Assembly: GCA_035547915.1 (NCBI GenBank)
Contig: DASZTS010000023.1
Coordinates: 124,001-188,000 of the forward strand
Reading direction: 5' to 3'
Length of the DNA stretch: 64,000 bases
Source: DASSFG01 sp035547915
GTDB taxonomy: Bacteria; Planctomycetota; Planctomycetia; Pirellulales; JAICIG01
This document shows positions 50,360 to 60,363 of this stretch, one piece after another. The translations under genes were made by a program, and so were the position numbers. The notes under the pieces were generated by a model. The model was not told the origin of the DNA. It was given only the letters and a program-made list of their open reading frames with translations, and did no database searches. Each line of letters begins with the position of its first letter. Position 1 is the first letter of the stretch.

Positions 50360-52849
50360 ATGAACCCGAATCGCTGCCCGAGCCGCGACGATCTTTCCGA
50401 CTTCTGCACCGGCGCCCTGTCCGTGGAACTGGCCGACGAGGTGGCCGATCATATCGACGGCTGTCCGGAGTGCGAGGCGACGCTGGCCCAACTCGAAGTA
50501 GGGGGTGTTACGCTGCTGGCTCCGCTACGAGAGACGATCCCCAACGTCGACTTTCTCGCCGAGCCGGAACTCCAACGCGCCCGCGGGCGTGTGGAAGCGA
50601 TGGTGCCGTATGCCATCGGCCGAGCGAACCTGAATGAGCGGCGCAGCCACGGCCAAGATGAGTCGCTGACCCAACTGCGTGACTATCGCTTGCTCCGTAT
50701 TCTGGGACGAGGGGGCATGGGAACGGTCTACAAGGCCGTTCACACGCGGCTCGACAAGTTCGTCGCCGTCAAATTGCTCTCGGAAAGACGGACGCGCGAC
50801 GAGCAGGTGGTGGCCCGCTTTCAGCGCGAAATGAAAGCCGTCGGAAAGCTTCAACACCCGCACATTGTGGCGGCCCACGACGCCGGCGAGGTCGAGGGCC
50901 GGCACTTCTTGGCGATGGAGTACGTCGAGGGCATCAACCTGCTGGAACTGGTCCGCGGCTACGGGCCCTTGCCGCTGGCCGATGCCTGTGAGTTGGTAAG
51001 GCAGGCGGCCCTCGGCCTCGATTACGCCCACCGGCACGCGCTGGTCCACCGCGATGTGAAACCATCCAACCTCATGCTCACGGCGCAAGGGCAGCTCAAG
51101 ATCCTCGACTTGGGGCTGGCGCGGCTCAACGACGATACGGTGGCCGACAGCCACCAGCTCACGGAGGCGAGCCAGATCATGGGCACCATCGACTACATGG
51201 CGCCCGAGCAGGCCGACAACAGTCATACCGTCGATGGCCGGGCCGACATCTACAGCTTGGGGTGCACGCTGTACATGCTGCTCGTCGGTGAGACGCCGTT
51301 CGGCGGCGCACGTTACCTATCGTTCGCACAGAAGCTGGCGGCGCACATGCATGCGCTCGCCCCATCGATCGCCGACAAGCGGCCCGACGTGCCGAAGGAG
51401 TTGGCCGATGTCGTGCGGCACACTATGGCAAAATCGCCCGAGGCCCGTCTGGCTACGGCCGCGGACGTGGCGACCGCTCTGGCCAAGTTCGCCGTGCGCC
51501 ACGATCTGCCGGCGTTGTACGCCGCGGCCGGCCACAGGCTCGACGATGCCCCGATCGCACTCGGCGACTGGCCGAGCGGAGCCACGCCCGAAGAGACCAT
51601 ACCGCATGTTCTCACACCCGCTCCAACGCCTCCCGCCGCTGCGAACGTGCCGCAGGCAGCTCGCGCGATCGATCGCCGTCATCGGCCGTTGGTGGCCCTC
51701 GCGGCACTGGCAGCCGGTCTGCTCGGCGCCGTCGTCGTCATCAAGATGCGCGACGGCTCGCGTATCGCGCTCGATGTGCCGGGTGACGTCGAGAGCGTCG
51801 AGGTAGGCCGAACGGCGACCGCCGCCAAGCCCGGCGACATCGACCGTTCCGCGGCCGAATGGGCGTTAGCCATGGGTGGCCGGGTGGATGTTTCCGTCAA
51901 CGACGAGTGGCGCCGTGTCCAGAAGCCGGACGAGTTGCCGTCGCAGCCGTTCGGCGTGACGGTCGTCTGGCTGCGCGACGGCCGACGGTTCGCCGATGAC
52001 GAGCTGGTTCGATTGGAGGGCCTGACGCAACTGCGCGAGCTCGATTTGTTTGAAACGTCGGTTGGCGATGCCGGATTGGCGCACTTGTCCGGTTTGAATT
52101 CACTGGTGACCTTGAACCTGCGTATGATCCGGGCCACCGACGCCGGCTTAAAATCGCTTTCCGGACTCACGAATCTCGAGGGCCTGGACATCGCTTATGT
52201 GGCGTTCACCGATACGGGGCTTGGCCACCTGACGACGCTCAAGAACTTGCGCTTCTTGCAAGCCTTCACCACGCAGCGAGTGAGTGATGCCGGTCTCGCG
52301 CAGTTGCGCCATCTGACGCGTTTGGAGCACCTCAGCATCAATCCCGCCGACGCGACCGATGCCGGCCTGGCGTTCGTCGAAGATCTTCACGAGCTGCAGG
52401 TGCTCGACCTGCGCGACACGCTGGTGGGCGACGAGGGATTGACCCACCTCGCCAGCGCGGAGCGGCTCAGATGGCTGCGGCTGGGCGATGCTAAAATCTC
52501 GGCGGAGGGTTGGCGCACGCTGTCGGTACTGCCGCACCTCACGGGCCTGTTTGTCATGCGCCGCGCGCCGGACGACCGCGACCTGAGCGGACTCGCCCAA
52601 CTCGACCGGCTGGAAGAACTGACGATTACGGGTTGCGATCCGGACGACGAGGGAATGCAACACCTCGCGCGGATGACCAACTTGAAGTCGCTCTCCCTCG
52701 AGCCGTGCGAAAACATCACCGACGCGGGCCTGGCTCACCTCGAATCGCTCCGGCAACTCAAAGAGCTGAAGTTGAAGGGTTCGAAGGTGACCGATGCCGG
52801 CATCGCGCGTCTCCAAGCCGCGCTGCCCGCTTGCCAGATCACTCGGTGA
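50360..52849 (+). CDS. Ser/Thr protein kinase with anti-sigma-like N-terminus and LRRs
   Basis: The 829-residue protein has an N-terminal zinc-binding anti-sigma-like segment with H31, C35 and C38 (HIDGCPEC), a kinase domain (GRGGMG at 116-121, VAVK with K138, HRDVKPSN with D232, DLGLAR with D250 and Leu replacing the Phe of DFG), one membrane segment (about 443-461) and a C-terminal leucine-rich-repeat region (about 540-829) with repeats of the form LxxLxxLDL-x-DAGL. The kinase is cytoplasmic and the repeats extracytoplasmic if the helix is spanned once. The start is ATG 50360 after AGAGG. Zinc segment, kinase and repeats in one protein directly after the ECF gene suggest one signalling unit. 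Confidence 0.9.
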   Translation: MNPNRCPSRDDLSDFCTGALSVELADEVADHIDGCPECEATLAQLEVGGVTLLAPLRETIPNVDFLAEPELQRARGRVEAMVPYAIGRANLNERRSHGQDESLTQLRDYRLLRILGRGGMGTVYKAVHTRLDKFVAVKLLSERRTRDEQVVARFQREMKAVGKLQHPHIVAAHDAGEVEGRHFLAMEYVEGINLLELVRGYGPLPLADACELVRQAALGLDYAHRHALVHRDVKPSNLMLTAQGQLKILDLGLARLNDDTVADSHQLTEASQIMGTIDYMAPEQADNSHTVDGRADIYSLGCTLYMLLVGETPFGGARYLSFAQKLAAHMHALAPSIADKRPDVPKELADVVRHTMAKSPEARLATAADVATALAKFAVRHDLPALYAAAGHRLDDAPIALGDWPSGATPEETIPHVLTPAPTPPAAANVPQAARAIDRRHRPLVALAALAAGLLGAVVVIKMRDGSRIALDVPGDVESVEVGRTATAAKPGDIDRSAAEWALAMGGRVDVSVNDEWRRVQKPDELPSQPFGVTVVWLRDGRRFADDELVRLEGLTQLRELDLFETSVGDAGLAHLSGLNSLVTLNLRMIRATDAGLKSLSGLTNLEGLDIAYVAFTDTGLGHLTTLKNLRFLQAFTTQRVSDAGLAQLRHLTRLEHLSINPADATDAGLAFVEDLHELQVLDLRDTLVGDEGLTHLASAERLRWLRLGDAKISAEGWRTLSVLPHLTGLFVMRRAPDDRDLSGLAQLDRLEELTITGCDPDDEGMQHLARMTNLKSLSLEPCENITDAGLAHLESLRQLKELKLKGSKVTDAGIARLQAALPACQITR

Positions 52850-52983
52850 GCCAAATCGCGCTGATTGACCTCTCTGTTCACGGCTAGTAGGCTGATACCG
52901 GCTAGTGGCAATCGGGCAACGGTTCGCATCCTTGACGGCGCCGTTTTTCGGTCCGGGGATGTCTCGGAATAGCGAGGGAGCAC

Positions 52984-55788
52984 ATGGGTATCGCCTTCTT
53001 TGGCCGGGCGCATGGTACGCGCCGGCATCGACGTCAACGTCCCGTTTCTTGTCTGACTCGTCCGGTCGGGCAGCTTGTCGGTCCCGAAACGCTCGAACTG
53101 CGAGCGTTGCTGACGACCTTCTACGTCGACAATAGCCTGCTCGTCACGGCCGACCGCGATTCCAGCGGCGGGCTTTCCGCCGGCGACCAGGTGACGTTCG
53201 GCCACGGACAAACCTACCAACAAACCGATTTGACTTACGACGCCGCGCCCGTCGACGGCGACACGGGTACCGCTTTTAGCTCGATCGGCCAGGCCCTCGC
53301 CTCGTCGCTCGTGCAGGCTGGCGACACCGTCGAAATCGCCGGCGGCACGTACAACGAGGCCGTGACCATCGACAAGAGCCTGACCTTGCAGGGCGAGGGC
53401 GCGGTGGTGATCGCAGCGCCGACAACCGGCAGCGGGACGGGAATCACCATCAACGACGATCCCGATACGGTTACGCTGCAGAACCTGAGCGTGCAAAACT
53501 TTCAGACGAGCCTCTCGGACAGCGGTGGCGGCACGCTCAATCTTGTCGACTTCTCTTCGATCGACGGAGAATCGTCGATCAGCAAGGTCGACTACCTCAA
53601 CGTGGTCAGCAATTCGACGGCCCAGCATCAGGTAACTGTCGCGGTTGATCAGCCGATCTACGTCATTGCGGACGTATCGGTAATACATCCCATGCCCATC
53701 CTTGGTCCGCCGAGCAATGTCCCTGGCGGAACGAACAACAACCTCGACTACCTGTCGATCAATAGCCTGCTCAATCTCACCTTTAGCGGCGTAAAGGTCC
53801 TCTCATTTGCCACCGCACCGGGTAGCAAGGACAACATTTGGGTGAATCCGTTGCCCGATACGACGGTCAATATCGACGGAGACGATTCGACGTCGGCAGG
53901 TATCCCAGGCGATACGCTCAACTTGACGACGAATTATTCCGAGAATACGGGCCTAATTGCCAGCCAAAGTGCCGCCGGAATATCGGGTAGCTGGACGTCG
54001 AACGGCGGTCAGCCGATCAACTTCTCGAACATCGCCTCGCTGTTGCCCGGTATCGCCCCGATGAGCACGCCGGCGATCGTCGGCACCCAAGGCGTCGATA
54101 CCGGCAGCCAGGTGGTGGCGCAATTTATCGATCCGATCGCGAATGGGCAGACCGTGAGCGATACGGCCACGATCTCTTGGGACGACGGCAGCACGTCGTC
54201 GGCCGGCACCATCACCTATGATGCGGCGACCGGCGTCTATTCCGTGTTGGGAAACCATACCTATGCCGAAGGCGGCGCTTACACCGTCAGCGTCTCGTTG
54301 GGCACCCCGAACGGCAACCTGGCGTTGCCAGGCGCCACCGCCAACATTGCGGGGAATGGCACTCCCTACTTGACCGAGGTAGCCGGATGGACCCTTATGC
54401 CCACGGTGGGACAAAGTGTGCACAACATGGACATCGCGTCGTTCAACGACAGCCTGCACCTGCCGGTGAGCGATTACACGGCGGAGATCAATTGGGGCGA
54501 CGGCACCAGCTCCCCCGGTCTTCTCACCATGGGCGGCGACCCGGAGTTCACCGTTTTCGGCGAGCACGTTTACAACCAGAGCGGCGACGACCAGATCGTG
54601 GTCACGATTCTGCGCAATGGCACCGTTGCGGGGACGCTGACCGCCACCGCGATCGTCAGCGACGAGCCCATCGACTACACAGAGGAGACGCTGTCGGGAA
54701 CGGCAGGAGTGCCCGTGGGAGGGACGTCGGGCGTGGTGGTCGCGAAATTCGAGGAGGATCTCGTCGAATCGAGCACCTTTCAGGCCACCATCGACTGGGG
54801 CGACGGCACCACGACTACCGGTACCGTCTCCGAACAGGACAATCTTTCATCACTGATGGTGAACCGCCCCAATTGGCAGGTCACCGGTTCGCACACCTAT
54901 GTGCAACCCGGAACCTACGACGTGACGGTTGAGCTCGCCGAATACTTCTCGCCTCAGTATCCGAACGACGTCGTCTCGCAGAGGGTGACGACCATCACGA
55001 TTGCGGCCTCCGGCACGGATACGCCCACCAGCACACCCACCCAGACGCCCACGAATACGCCCACCAGTACGCCCACGCCCACTCCCACGACGACGGGCTC
55101 TCCAGGGTCAACCGGGAGCACGGGCACGGGTGGCAACACCGGTGGAAGCGCGCCCACGACCGGATCGACGCCGACGCTGGACGAGCAATTCGTCATGCGT
55201 GTTTACCAGGATCTTCTGTCTCGCCCCGCCGAGACGACCGGACTCGCGTATTGGTCAGCGCAATTGAGCGCCGGAATGTCCCGCAGCCAAATGGTGTCGG
55301 TCATCGAGGAGAGCGAAGAATACCGGCGCGACGACGTCGAGTCGCTCTTTTCGCAGTTTTTGCAGCGCGCGGCCGATCCGGCAACGCTCGCCGCCGACGC
55401 GAATGCGTTGGCACGGGGCGAGAGCGACGAGCAACTGGCCGCGCAGATCATCGGGTCCGACGAGTATTACGCGTTGCACGGCGGATCGACCGATGGCTTC
55501 CTGAACGGTTTGTTCCAAGACGTTCTGCACCGGCCGATCGACGCCAGCGCGGAGGCCGCGCTCGAGCCGGCCTTGGCCGCGGGAGTATCGCGTCAGCAAA
55601 TCGCCGCGATTGTCTTCGGCAGCCACGAGTATGCCACCGACTTGGTGAACAGCGTATACGTCGACTTGCTCGACCGCAACGCTGATGATGCGGCCAGCGC
55701 TTATTGGTCCGCACAGGTCCAAAATGGACTTACCGATGAACAACTGATCGCCGCGATCGCCGCCTCCGACGAATTCTATCGAGACTGA
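52984..55788 (+). CDS. Large secreted protein with PKD-like and DUF4214-like domains
   Basis: The 934-residue protein starts with a basic region and then LELRALL (about 37-43), like the planctomycete N-terminal signature that precedes giant surface proteins. It has a parallel beta-helix-like section near the N-terminus (GDTVEIAGGTYNEAVTIDKS), PKD-like units with INWGDGTSS, IDWGDGTTT and HTYVQPGTYDV, a Thr/Pro-rich linker (about 679-730) and a C-terminal DUF4214-like region with repeated YxDLLxRxA motifs (VYQDLLSRPAETTGL, VYVDLLDRNADDAAS). The product is probably cell-surface or secreted. It follows the kinase gene in the same direction by about 130 bases; the two may not be functionally linked. 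Confidence 0.8.
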   Translation: MGIAFFGRAHGTRRHRRQRPVSCLTRPVGQLVGPETLELRALLTTFYVDNSLLVTADRDSSGGLSAGDQVTFGHGQTYQQTDLTYDAAPVDGDTGTAFSSIGQALASSLVQAGDTVEIAGGTYNEAVTIDKSLTLQGEGAVVIAAPTTGSGTGITINDDPDTVTLQNLSVQNFQTSLSDSGGGTLNLVDFSSIDGESSISKVDYLNVVSNSTAQHQVTVAVDQPIYVIADVSVIHPMPILGPPSNVPGGTNNNLDYLSINSLLNLTFSGVKVLSFATAPGSKDNIWVNPLPDTTVNIDGDDSTSAGIPGDTLNLTTNYSENTGLIASQSAAGISGSWTSNGGQPINFSNIASLLPGIAPMSTPAIVGTQGVDTGSQVVAQFIDPIANGQTVSDTATISWDDGSTSSAGTITYDAATGVYSVLGNHTYAEGGAYTVSVSLGTPNGNLALPGATANIAGNGTPYLTEVAGWTLMPTVGQSVHNMDIASFNDSLHLPVSDYTAEINWGDGTSSPGLLTMGGDPEFTVFGEHVYNQSGDDQIVVTILRNGTVAGTLTATAIVSDEPIDYTEETLSGTAGVPVGGTSGVVVAKFEEDLVESSTFQATIDWGDGTTTTGTVSEQDNLSSLMVNRPNWQVTGSHTYVQPGTYDVTVELAEYFSPQYPNDVVSQRVTTITIAASGTDTPTSTPTQTPTNTPTSTPTPTPTTTGSPGSTGSTGTGGNTGGSAPTTGSTPTLDEQFVMRVYQDLLSRPAETTGLAYWSAQLSAGMSRSQMVSVIEESEEYRRDDVESLFSQFLQRAADPATLAADANALARGESDEQLAAQIIGSDEYYALHGGSTDGFLNGLFQDVLHRPIDASAEAALEPALAAGVSRQQIAAIVFGSHEYATDLVNSVYVDLLDRNADDAASAYWSAQVQNGLTDEQLIAAIAASDEFYRD
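55019..55180 (+). repeat. Thr/Pro- then Gly/Ser/Thr-rich linker repeats
   Basis: About 79 bases of imperfect 'ACGCCCACC' -like units code for TPTSTPTQTPTNTPTSTPTP, followed by Gly/Ser/Thr-rich units. It is a disordered linker between the PKD-like and DUF4214-like regions. Slippage could alter its length. Confidence 0.75.
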
Positions 55789-55823
55789 CCACAGCGTCTG
55801 TCAGCAAGCTACCGAGCGCGCTT

Positions 55824-56252
55824 TTAGGGCATGTGGCTGACGAAGATCAGGTGCTTGCCGTCGGGCGTCCAGCAGGGGTCGGCATTGTGCGATATCGAGT
55901 TCTGCCCCGCGACCAGAACAGGCGGGGCATCCGTCGCCGGATCGAGCTCGTACATCTGCACGACTCGGCGCTCGCGGCAGGGCATGCAGAACACCAGCCG
56001 GCTCTCGTAGGGGTGCCAGGCGAACTTCGGAAAGAGGTTCGTCGTCGTGTATCGCACGCGGATGCCTCGCTCGGCGCCTTCGGCATCGACCAACACCAGT
56101 TCTTCTTGGCCTGTCGCGTTTGCCCCTTTGAAGCAAATCTGCCGACTATCGGGAGACCAGCACATATTCCAAAACACCTGCCGATACGGATGCCGTGGGT
56201 CGAGCAGTTCGCGAGATTTGCCCGTATCGAGGTGACCGGAGCCGGTGTTTCG
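55824..56252 (-). pseudogene. 3' remnant of a TolB/PD40-type beta-propeller gene
   Basis: The frame reads 5'-truncated: 'GSGHLDTGKSRELLDPRHPY' then WSPDSRQICFKGANATGQ, EELVLVDAEG, AWHPYESRLVFCM and WTPDGKHLIFVSHMP. These are two or three WSPDG-type blades of a PD40 propeller, ending at a normal stop (complement of 55824-55826). Upstream the frame closes at a stop at 56253-56255, with no usable start except an internal GTG at 56177. At least three to four blades and the signal peptide are missing. It abuts the next gene head to head. Confidence 0.7.
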
Positions 56253-56874
56253 TTACGCGGATCAACCGCGTGGCATCGTCGACGGCACGCTGTGGGTATG
56301 GGGCGAGCCCGGACGTCCGGTCGCTCTGCAAAAAGTCGAGTTCTTTCCACCCACACCGACGAATTGGACCTATTGTCTCGCCTCGCTGTCATCGGAGCTG
56401 GTGGCCGCTGAGTGGCAGGGTGGCCGGCGCTGGGACGCAACCAAGCCCGGCCTGGAGATGCACGAGTTGGACGACGCGCCGGAGCCCTCGGCCGGCAAAG
56501 CAAGCCGCCTCCGCCAAATGAAGGAACTCGCCCGTCGTTTCACCGTGCGTGGTAGCGAAAAGACGAGCCGCGGAGAGGAATTGCGGCTGATGCCGCAGCC
56601 GGTACACCGCTATGCGGACCCCGAGCATGGCCTGGAGGACGGCGCCATCTTCGGTTTCGGCAGCGGCACCAATCCCAACTGCTTGCTGTTGGTCGAACTG
56701 CGCCGCGAGAACGCGGCGGCCGGGCGCTGGGAGTACGGCTTCGTCGGCATGAGCGCCGAGTCACTACGGGCAAAGCTCGACGGACGCGAAGTCTGGTACT
56801 TTCCCGCGGCCGCGAAGATCGGCGGCCTCGACTCGTGGATCTGGTTCTTCGAGGCGCGCGGGATGGAAGATTGA
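56245..56874 (+). pseudogene. Probable 5'-truncated planctomycete hypothetical gene
   Basis: The open frame starts after a stop at 56233-56235 with PEPVFRYADQPRGIVDGTLW, and continues WVWGEPGRPVALQKVEFFP, SLSSELVAA and RRFTVRGSEKTSRGEELRLMPQPVHRY. It resembles a planctomycete family with signal peptide and an 'RGxxDGTLWVW' domain; the signal peptide and N-terminus appear missing. The only nearby start is GTG 56245 without a ribosome-binding site. The body reads without frameshifts. It might still be made from GTG 56245 (209 residues), so this is a cautious call. Confidence 0.55.
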
Positions 56875-56912
56875 CGGCCGACCTGGCACGAATGTGTTGC
56901 ATTCGGCAAAGG

Positions 56913-57743
56913 CTATACCGGCTTCGTGAGACGGTAGCCCGCGACCCGTACCGCGGTCAGCGTTGCCATAACCAGCAACGATTCGAGCATCGTCGCGGCG
57001 ACCGACGGGCCGACCTCGTCGGTCAGAAGCTCCGGGAAGTAATAGGGAGGCAGCAGACCAAGAATTCCTGCCACGACGAGCGCGGCAACCATCCGCACGA
57101 TCGAAGGCGGACCGCCGAAAACTCCCCACAGTCCGGCAAGCGCAACCGCACCGAGCAAGATCCCGCCCGACCCCAGAGCCACAACCGATGACGAATACGA
57201 GTGGTAATCGTTGAACCTGGCTCGCGTGATCGGCCCCAGCTTCAGCATCACTCCCACGACGACCATTCCGAGCATCAGTTGCCGCAATGAGAAACGGACC
57301 GGCTGCAACTCATCACCCGAGGTCGGTTCGGCGGCCAGCACCACACCTTGCTGACGCAAGTAGACCATCGCCGCCACCACAATCGCCATGCTCAGGGTCG
57401 CCAAGGCGAGTTGAAACAGTACCAGCAAGACCGTGACCCAGAAATCGTTGCCGGGCCCCATCGGTCCGCTGATGCTATGCCATAGCGAACCGCCGACGAG
57501 CGCGACGATGACGAGCAGGCTGGAACCGACACCCGCGAAGCCTGCAATCTTCGAGTGTCGTCCAAGCCCAGCCCACATGCCCACCAGCGCCGCCCCCGCA
57601 TAGACGAGCGAGTCGAAGACCACTGCCGCCGGCACTCCGCCGACATCGAAGTGGATCATGCCGGCAACCAGGCTCGCGCCGGCGAGATACAGCCCGGTCA
57701 ATAGCCACGGGAGTACGACCGGTTTATCGAGAACGGCGGTCAT
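56913..57743 (-). CDS. Hypothetical polytopic membrane protein
   Basis: The 276-residue protein has about seven hydrophobic segments (LPWLLTGLYLAGASLVAGM, FDSLVYAGAALVGMWAGL, GVGSSLLVIVALVGGSLW, VLLVLFQLALATLSMAIVVAAMV and others near the C-terminus) with a short polar loop after the fifth. No family is recognised. ATG 57743 is used; the frame continues to 57806 but the extension has no motif. It is followed on the same strand by no partner. Confidence 0.6.
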   Translation of the reverse strand: MTAVLDKPVVLPWLLTGLYLAGASLVAGMIHFDVGGVPAAVVFDSLVYAGAALVGMWAGLGRHSKIAGFAGVGSSLLVIVALVGGSLWHSISGPMGPGNDFWVTVLLVLFQLALATLSMAIVVAAMVYLRQQGVVLAAEPTSGDELQPVRFSLRQLMLGMVVVGVMLKLGPITRARFNDYHSYSSSVVALGSGGILLGAVALAGLWGVFGGPPSIVRMVAALVVAGILGLLPPYYFPELLTDEVGPSVAATMLESLLVMATLTAVRVAGYRLTKPV

Positions 57744-57949
57744 GCGTCGGCAAGTCCGCTGGAATGGCAAGTGATCCTGGCAGTCTACCACCACTATAGG
57801 CCGCACCGATGGCAGGGACTAGCGTACGATCGCGACCACAACCAATGTTGCTGAAAGCGGCTGAAAAAACTCGAAGCTGCAACGCTATGGGCAAAACTCG
57901 GCGATGGAACGCCGATTTTTTCGGACCTCGATCCGGTACTGTCGGTTGC

Positions 57950-59083
57950 TCAAACCCCGTGGAAGCGGCTCATGCGCAGAAAATCGATCGGCAGGTCTGT
58001 TGTGCCATCGATGGCCAGATCGGCCGCCACTTGGCCCAGCACGGGAACGAACTTGAAGCCGTGCCCCGAAAGCCCGGCGACCACGATCACCTGCGGAAAA
58101 CTCGGATGGTGATCGATGATGAAATGGCGGTCGGCCGTCATCGTGTACATACAGACCGAATGGTCTCGCACCGCGTCGCCGACGCGCGGTAAGCATTCGG
58201 CGGCGAACTGCATCACGCGGTCGCGGTCGTCGGCGTGTACGCTACGGTCGACGTTTAGTGGATCATCCACCACCTGCCCCGAAGAGTGCTCGGCAACCTT
58301 CAGGCCGCGGCCGTCGACCTGCGGGACGCCGTAAAAGATGCCGTGCGGCAGTTCGTACAGGTAGCATGGGCAGCCGTGCTCGGGACGGTAGGAGTCGTCG
58401 CGCGTGGCCAACCAGAAGACCGGCTTGCGCAACACTTCGAGTTGCACGGCGAAATCGCCCAGCATGTCGGCGGCCCACGGGCCGGCTGCAACCACCAGCC
58501 GGTCTGTGGCGAGTTCCTCGCGGTCGGTTGCGACGGTAATGCCTGCGCCCTCGCTGCGCCAGCCGACCACGGTTCGATCGCAGATCACGTCGGCGCCGGC
58601 GGCTACCGCCTCGGCCGCATGCGCCTGCACGCAACGCTCGACGTGCAGATAGCCGGCACGCCGCTCATAGGCGCCCACCAGGCCCTCCGGCACCTTAAAG
58701 CCAGGCCAGCGCGACATAATCTCGCGGCCGCCGAGTTCTTCGACCGCCAAGGCGTGTGCGCGGGCGCTAGCCAGCACGCCGCCCACGACTTCGCCCTCCC
58801 GCGGACCGACCTGCAACAAGCCCGCTTCGACAAGCAACGGCTCGCCGCGTCGGTGCTCCAATTCGGCCCACAGCTCCCAGGCCCGCAGCACGAGCGGCAC
58901 GTAGTCGGCGTGCTCAAAATAGGCCTGGCGGATGATGCGCGTGCCGCCGTGCGAACTGCCTCGGTCGTGTCCGGGTGGAAACCGATCGATGCCGGCCACG
59001 TGTAAGCCGCGGCGGGCCAGATGATACAAGGCGGCACTGCCGACCCCGCCCACGCCCAACACGATCGCGTCGTAGCGTTTCAT
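57950..59083 (-). CDS. FAD-dependent oxidase of the N-methyltryptophan/sarcosine oxidase family
   Basis: The 377-residue flavin oxidase has the dinucleotide motif YDAIVLGVGGVGSAALYHL and GIDRFPPGHDRGSSHGGTRIIR. CMYTMTADRHFIIDHHP matches the CxYTxTPDxxFIID region with the Cys that covalently holds FAD in monomeric sarcosine oxidase, and LSGHGFKFVPVLG is the C-terminal block. The substrate is a secondary amine such as sarcosine or N-methyltryptophan, but which one cannot be told here. ATG 59083 (MKRYDA) is preferred to upstream frame. It lies 85 bases downstream of the phosphotransferase gene on the same strand, perhaps in one transcript. Confidence 0.88.
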   Translation of the reverse strand: MKRYDAIVLGVGGVGSAALYHLARRGLHVAGIDRFPPGHDRGSSHGGTRIIRQAYFEHADYVPLVLRAWELWAELEHRRGEPLLVEAGLLQVGPREGEVVGGVLASARAHALAVEELGGREIMSRWPGFKVPEGLVGAYERRAGYLHVERCVQAHAAEAVAAGADVICDRTVVGWRSEGAGITVATDREELATDRLVVAAGPWAADMLGDFAVQLEVLRKPVFWLATRDDSYRPEHGCPCYLYELPHGIFYGVPQVDGRGLKVAEHSSGQVVDDPLNVDRSVHADDRDRVMQFAAECLPRVGDAVRDHSVCMYTMTADRHFIIDHHPSFPQVIVVAGLSGHGFKFVPVLGQVAADLAIDGTTDLPIDFLRMSRFHGV

Positions 59084-59168
59084 CACGGATTTCGACGTGG
59101 CCAGCGAAGCAATCGGCGCATGACGTTTCTTTCGAAGTGCCTGACCCTTTCCGGCAGGCTCCTCCGTT

Positions 59169-60191
59169 TTACACGTCGAACGCCCGCTGGCCAACCAGAT
59201 GTTCTAGCCGGGCGAGGTTGGCGTCGAGACGGCCGCCGATGGCAGCGCGGTTCTCGAATTGCCGGCCATCGAGATAGATCCACTCCAGCCAACTCATGCC
59301 CGAGAGCAGAACGTTCGAACGGTCGTAGGCCGTGACGAGCAGTGCTTCGGCCGATGTCAGAGGCCGGACCATATCGTACGCGTTCAGCCCTTCGAGCCAC
59401 GCAGCGCCGTCGTCTCCGCAGAGGCTACCCAACAGGCGGGCGAGGTCGGTCGCCACCGAGTCGACCCGCAGCGCACCGAAGTCGATCAAGCCGCTCACCC
59501 GTTCGCCCTGATACAGGACGTGGTCGTGCCAGATATCGCGAATGCACGGTTCGAGCGGCACGCGGATGGACGACGCCTGCTCGAGCGTCTCCACCACCGA
59601 TTCAGTCGCTCGGCCAAAGAGCGAGAGCAACCGGCGGGCCCGCTCGGCCCATTGCGGCCCAGCCCCCGAGGCGATGGCCGCTTCCAGCCGGGCCAGTTTC
59701 TCTTCGTTCCAGGCTGCGATTCGCGAGAGTCGGCCCGACAACCCGGGTGCCACGGCCGGACCGCGGTGGGGCAGCGGAAACGTCGCCGCCGCCCGATGAA
59801 ATCCGGCCAGAGCGGCCGCCGCCGCGCGGAGCTTGTGGGTCGAGGGAGCGCGGTCGTAATCGGCCTCGCCCGGCAGCCAAGGAGTCAACTCCCAGAGATG
59901 GCCCGCCTCGCACACGTAACCGGCGTGCGTGCGTGTCTCCAGCGGCAGCGGGGCCAACCCAAAACCTTCCTGACGGACGTGCCATAGGACGGCCTGGATG
60001 AACTCGAGTTGCTGACGGTCGGGGTGCTCACGCGGCCAGCGACGCAAACAGAGCACCGCCGTGGGAGTATGTACCCGCCAGAACTGCGCGCCACTGAAGC
60101 CGCCGGCCGAAGACAGGGGTTCGATGCGCAGGGCCCGGCAGTCGGCCCGATAGGCCATAAGCACTCGCCGGCAGGCACGTTCGTCGGCCAT
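59169..60191 (-). CDS. Aminoglycoside phosphotransferase (APH)-like protein
   Basis: The 340-residue protein is in the choline/aminoglycoside kinase-like fold. DIWHDHVLYQGERVSGLIDFG carries the catalytic-loop region (here HDH in place of HxDxxxxN) and the metal-binding IDFG (LIDFGALRVDS), and APL-like 'GFSGAQFWRVHTPTAVLCLRRW' is the nucleotide region. It is of a planctomycete-typical group of unknown substrate; it is not evidence of antibiotic resistance. ATG 60191 (MADERACRR) is used. It is about 85 bases from the oxidase gene, with the same orientation. Confidence 0.8.
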   Translation of the reverse strand: MADERACRRVLMAYRADCRALRIEPLSSAGGFSGAQFWRVHTPTAVLCLRRWPREHPDRQQLEFIQAVLWHVRQEGFGLAPLPLETRTHAGYVCEAGHLWELTPWLPGEADYDRAPSTHKLRAAAAALAGFHRAAATFPLPHRGPAVAPGLSGRLSRIAAWNEEKLARLEAAIASGAGPQWAERARRLLSLFGRATESVVETLEQASSIRVPLEPCIRDIWHDHVLYQGERVSGLIDFGALRVDSVATDLARLLGSLCGDDGAAWLEGLNAYDMVRPLTSAEALLVTAYDRSNVLLSGMSWLEWIYLDGRQFENRAAIGGRLDANLARLEHLVGQRAFDV

Positions 60192-60363
60192 ACGCCACAA
60201 TACGAGACGAAGGATTCTCGCGCAAAACGCAATTACTGACCCACTACCTATCATACATTCGGCACGTCCGTATCGGCGTCCATCGCGCGGCGCCGCGATA
60301 CGTCACCATCGGCCGTAAACCCCCCTGTCTTTTGGGTTTACCCCTCGCAAAGCGGGCAGATTG

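Noticed and set aside
55019..55180. Repetitive tract considered as a CRISPR array
   Set aside because: Units are short, in frame and encode a Thr/Pro linker; there are no spacers and no cas genes.
59169..60191. Antibiotic resistance kinase
   Set aside because: The fold is APH-like, but the loop is HDH rather than HxDxxxxN and the group is typical of planctomycete genomes, so resistance is unsupported.
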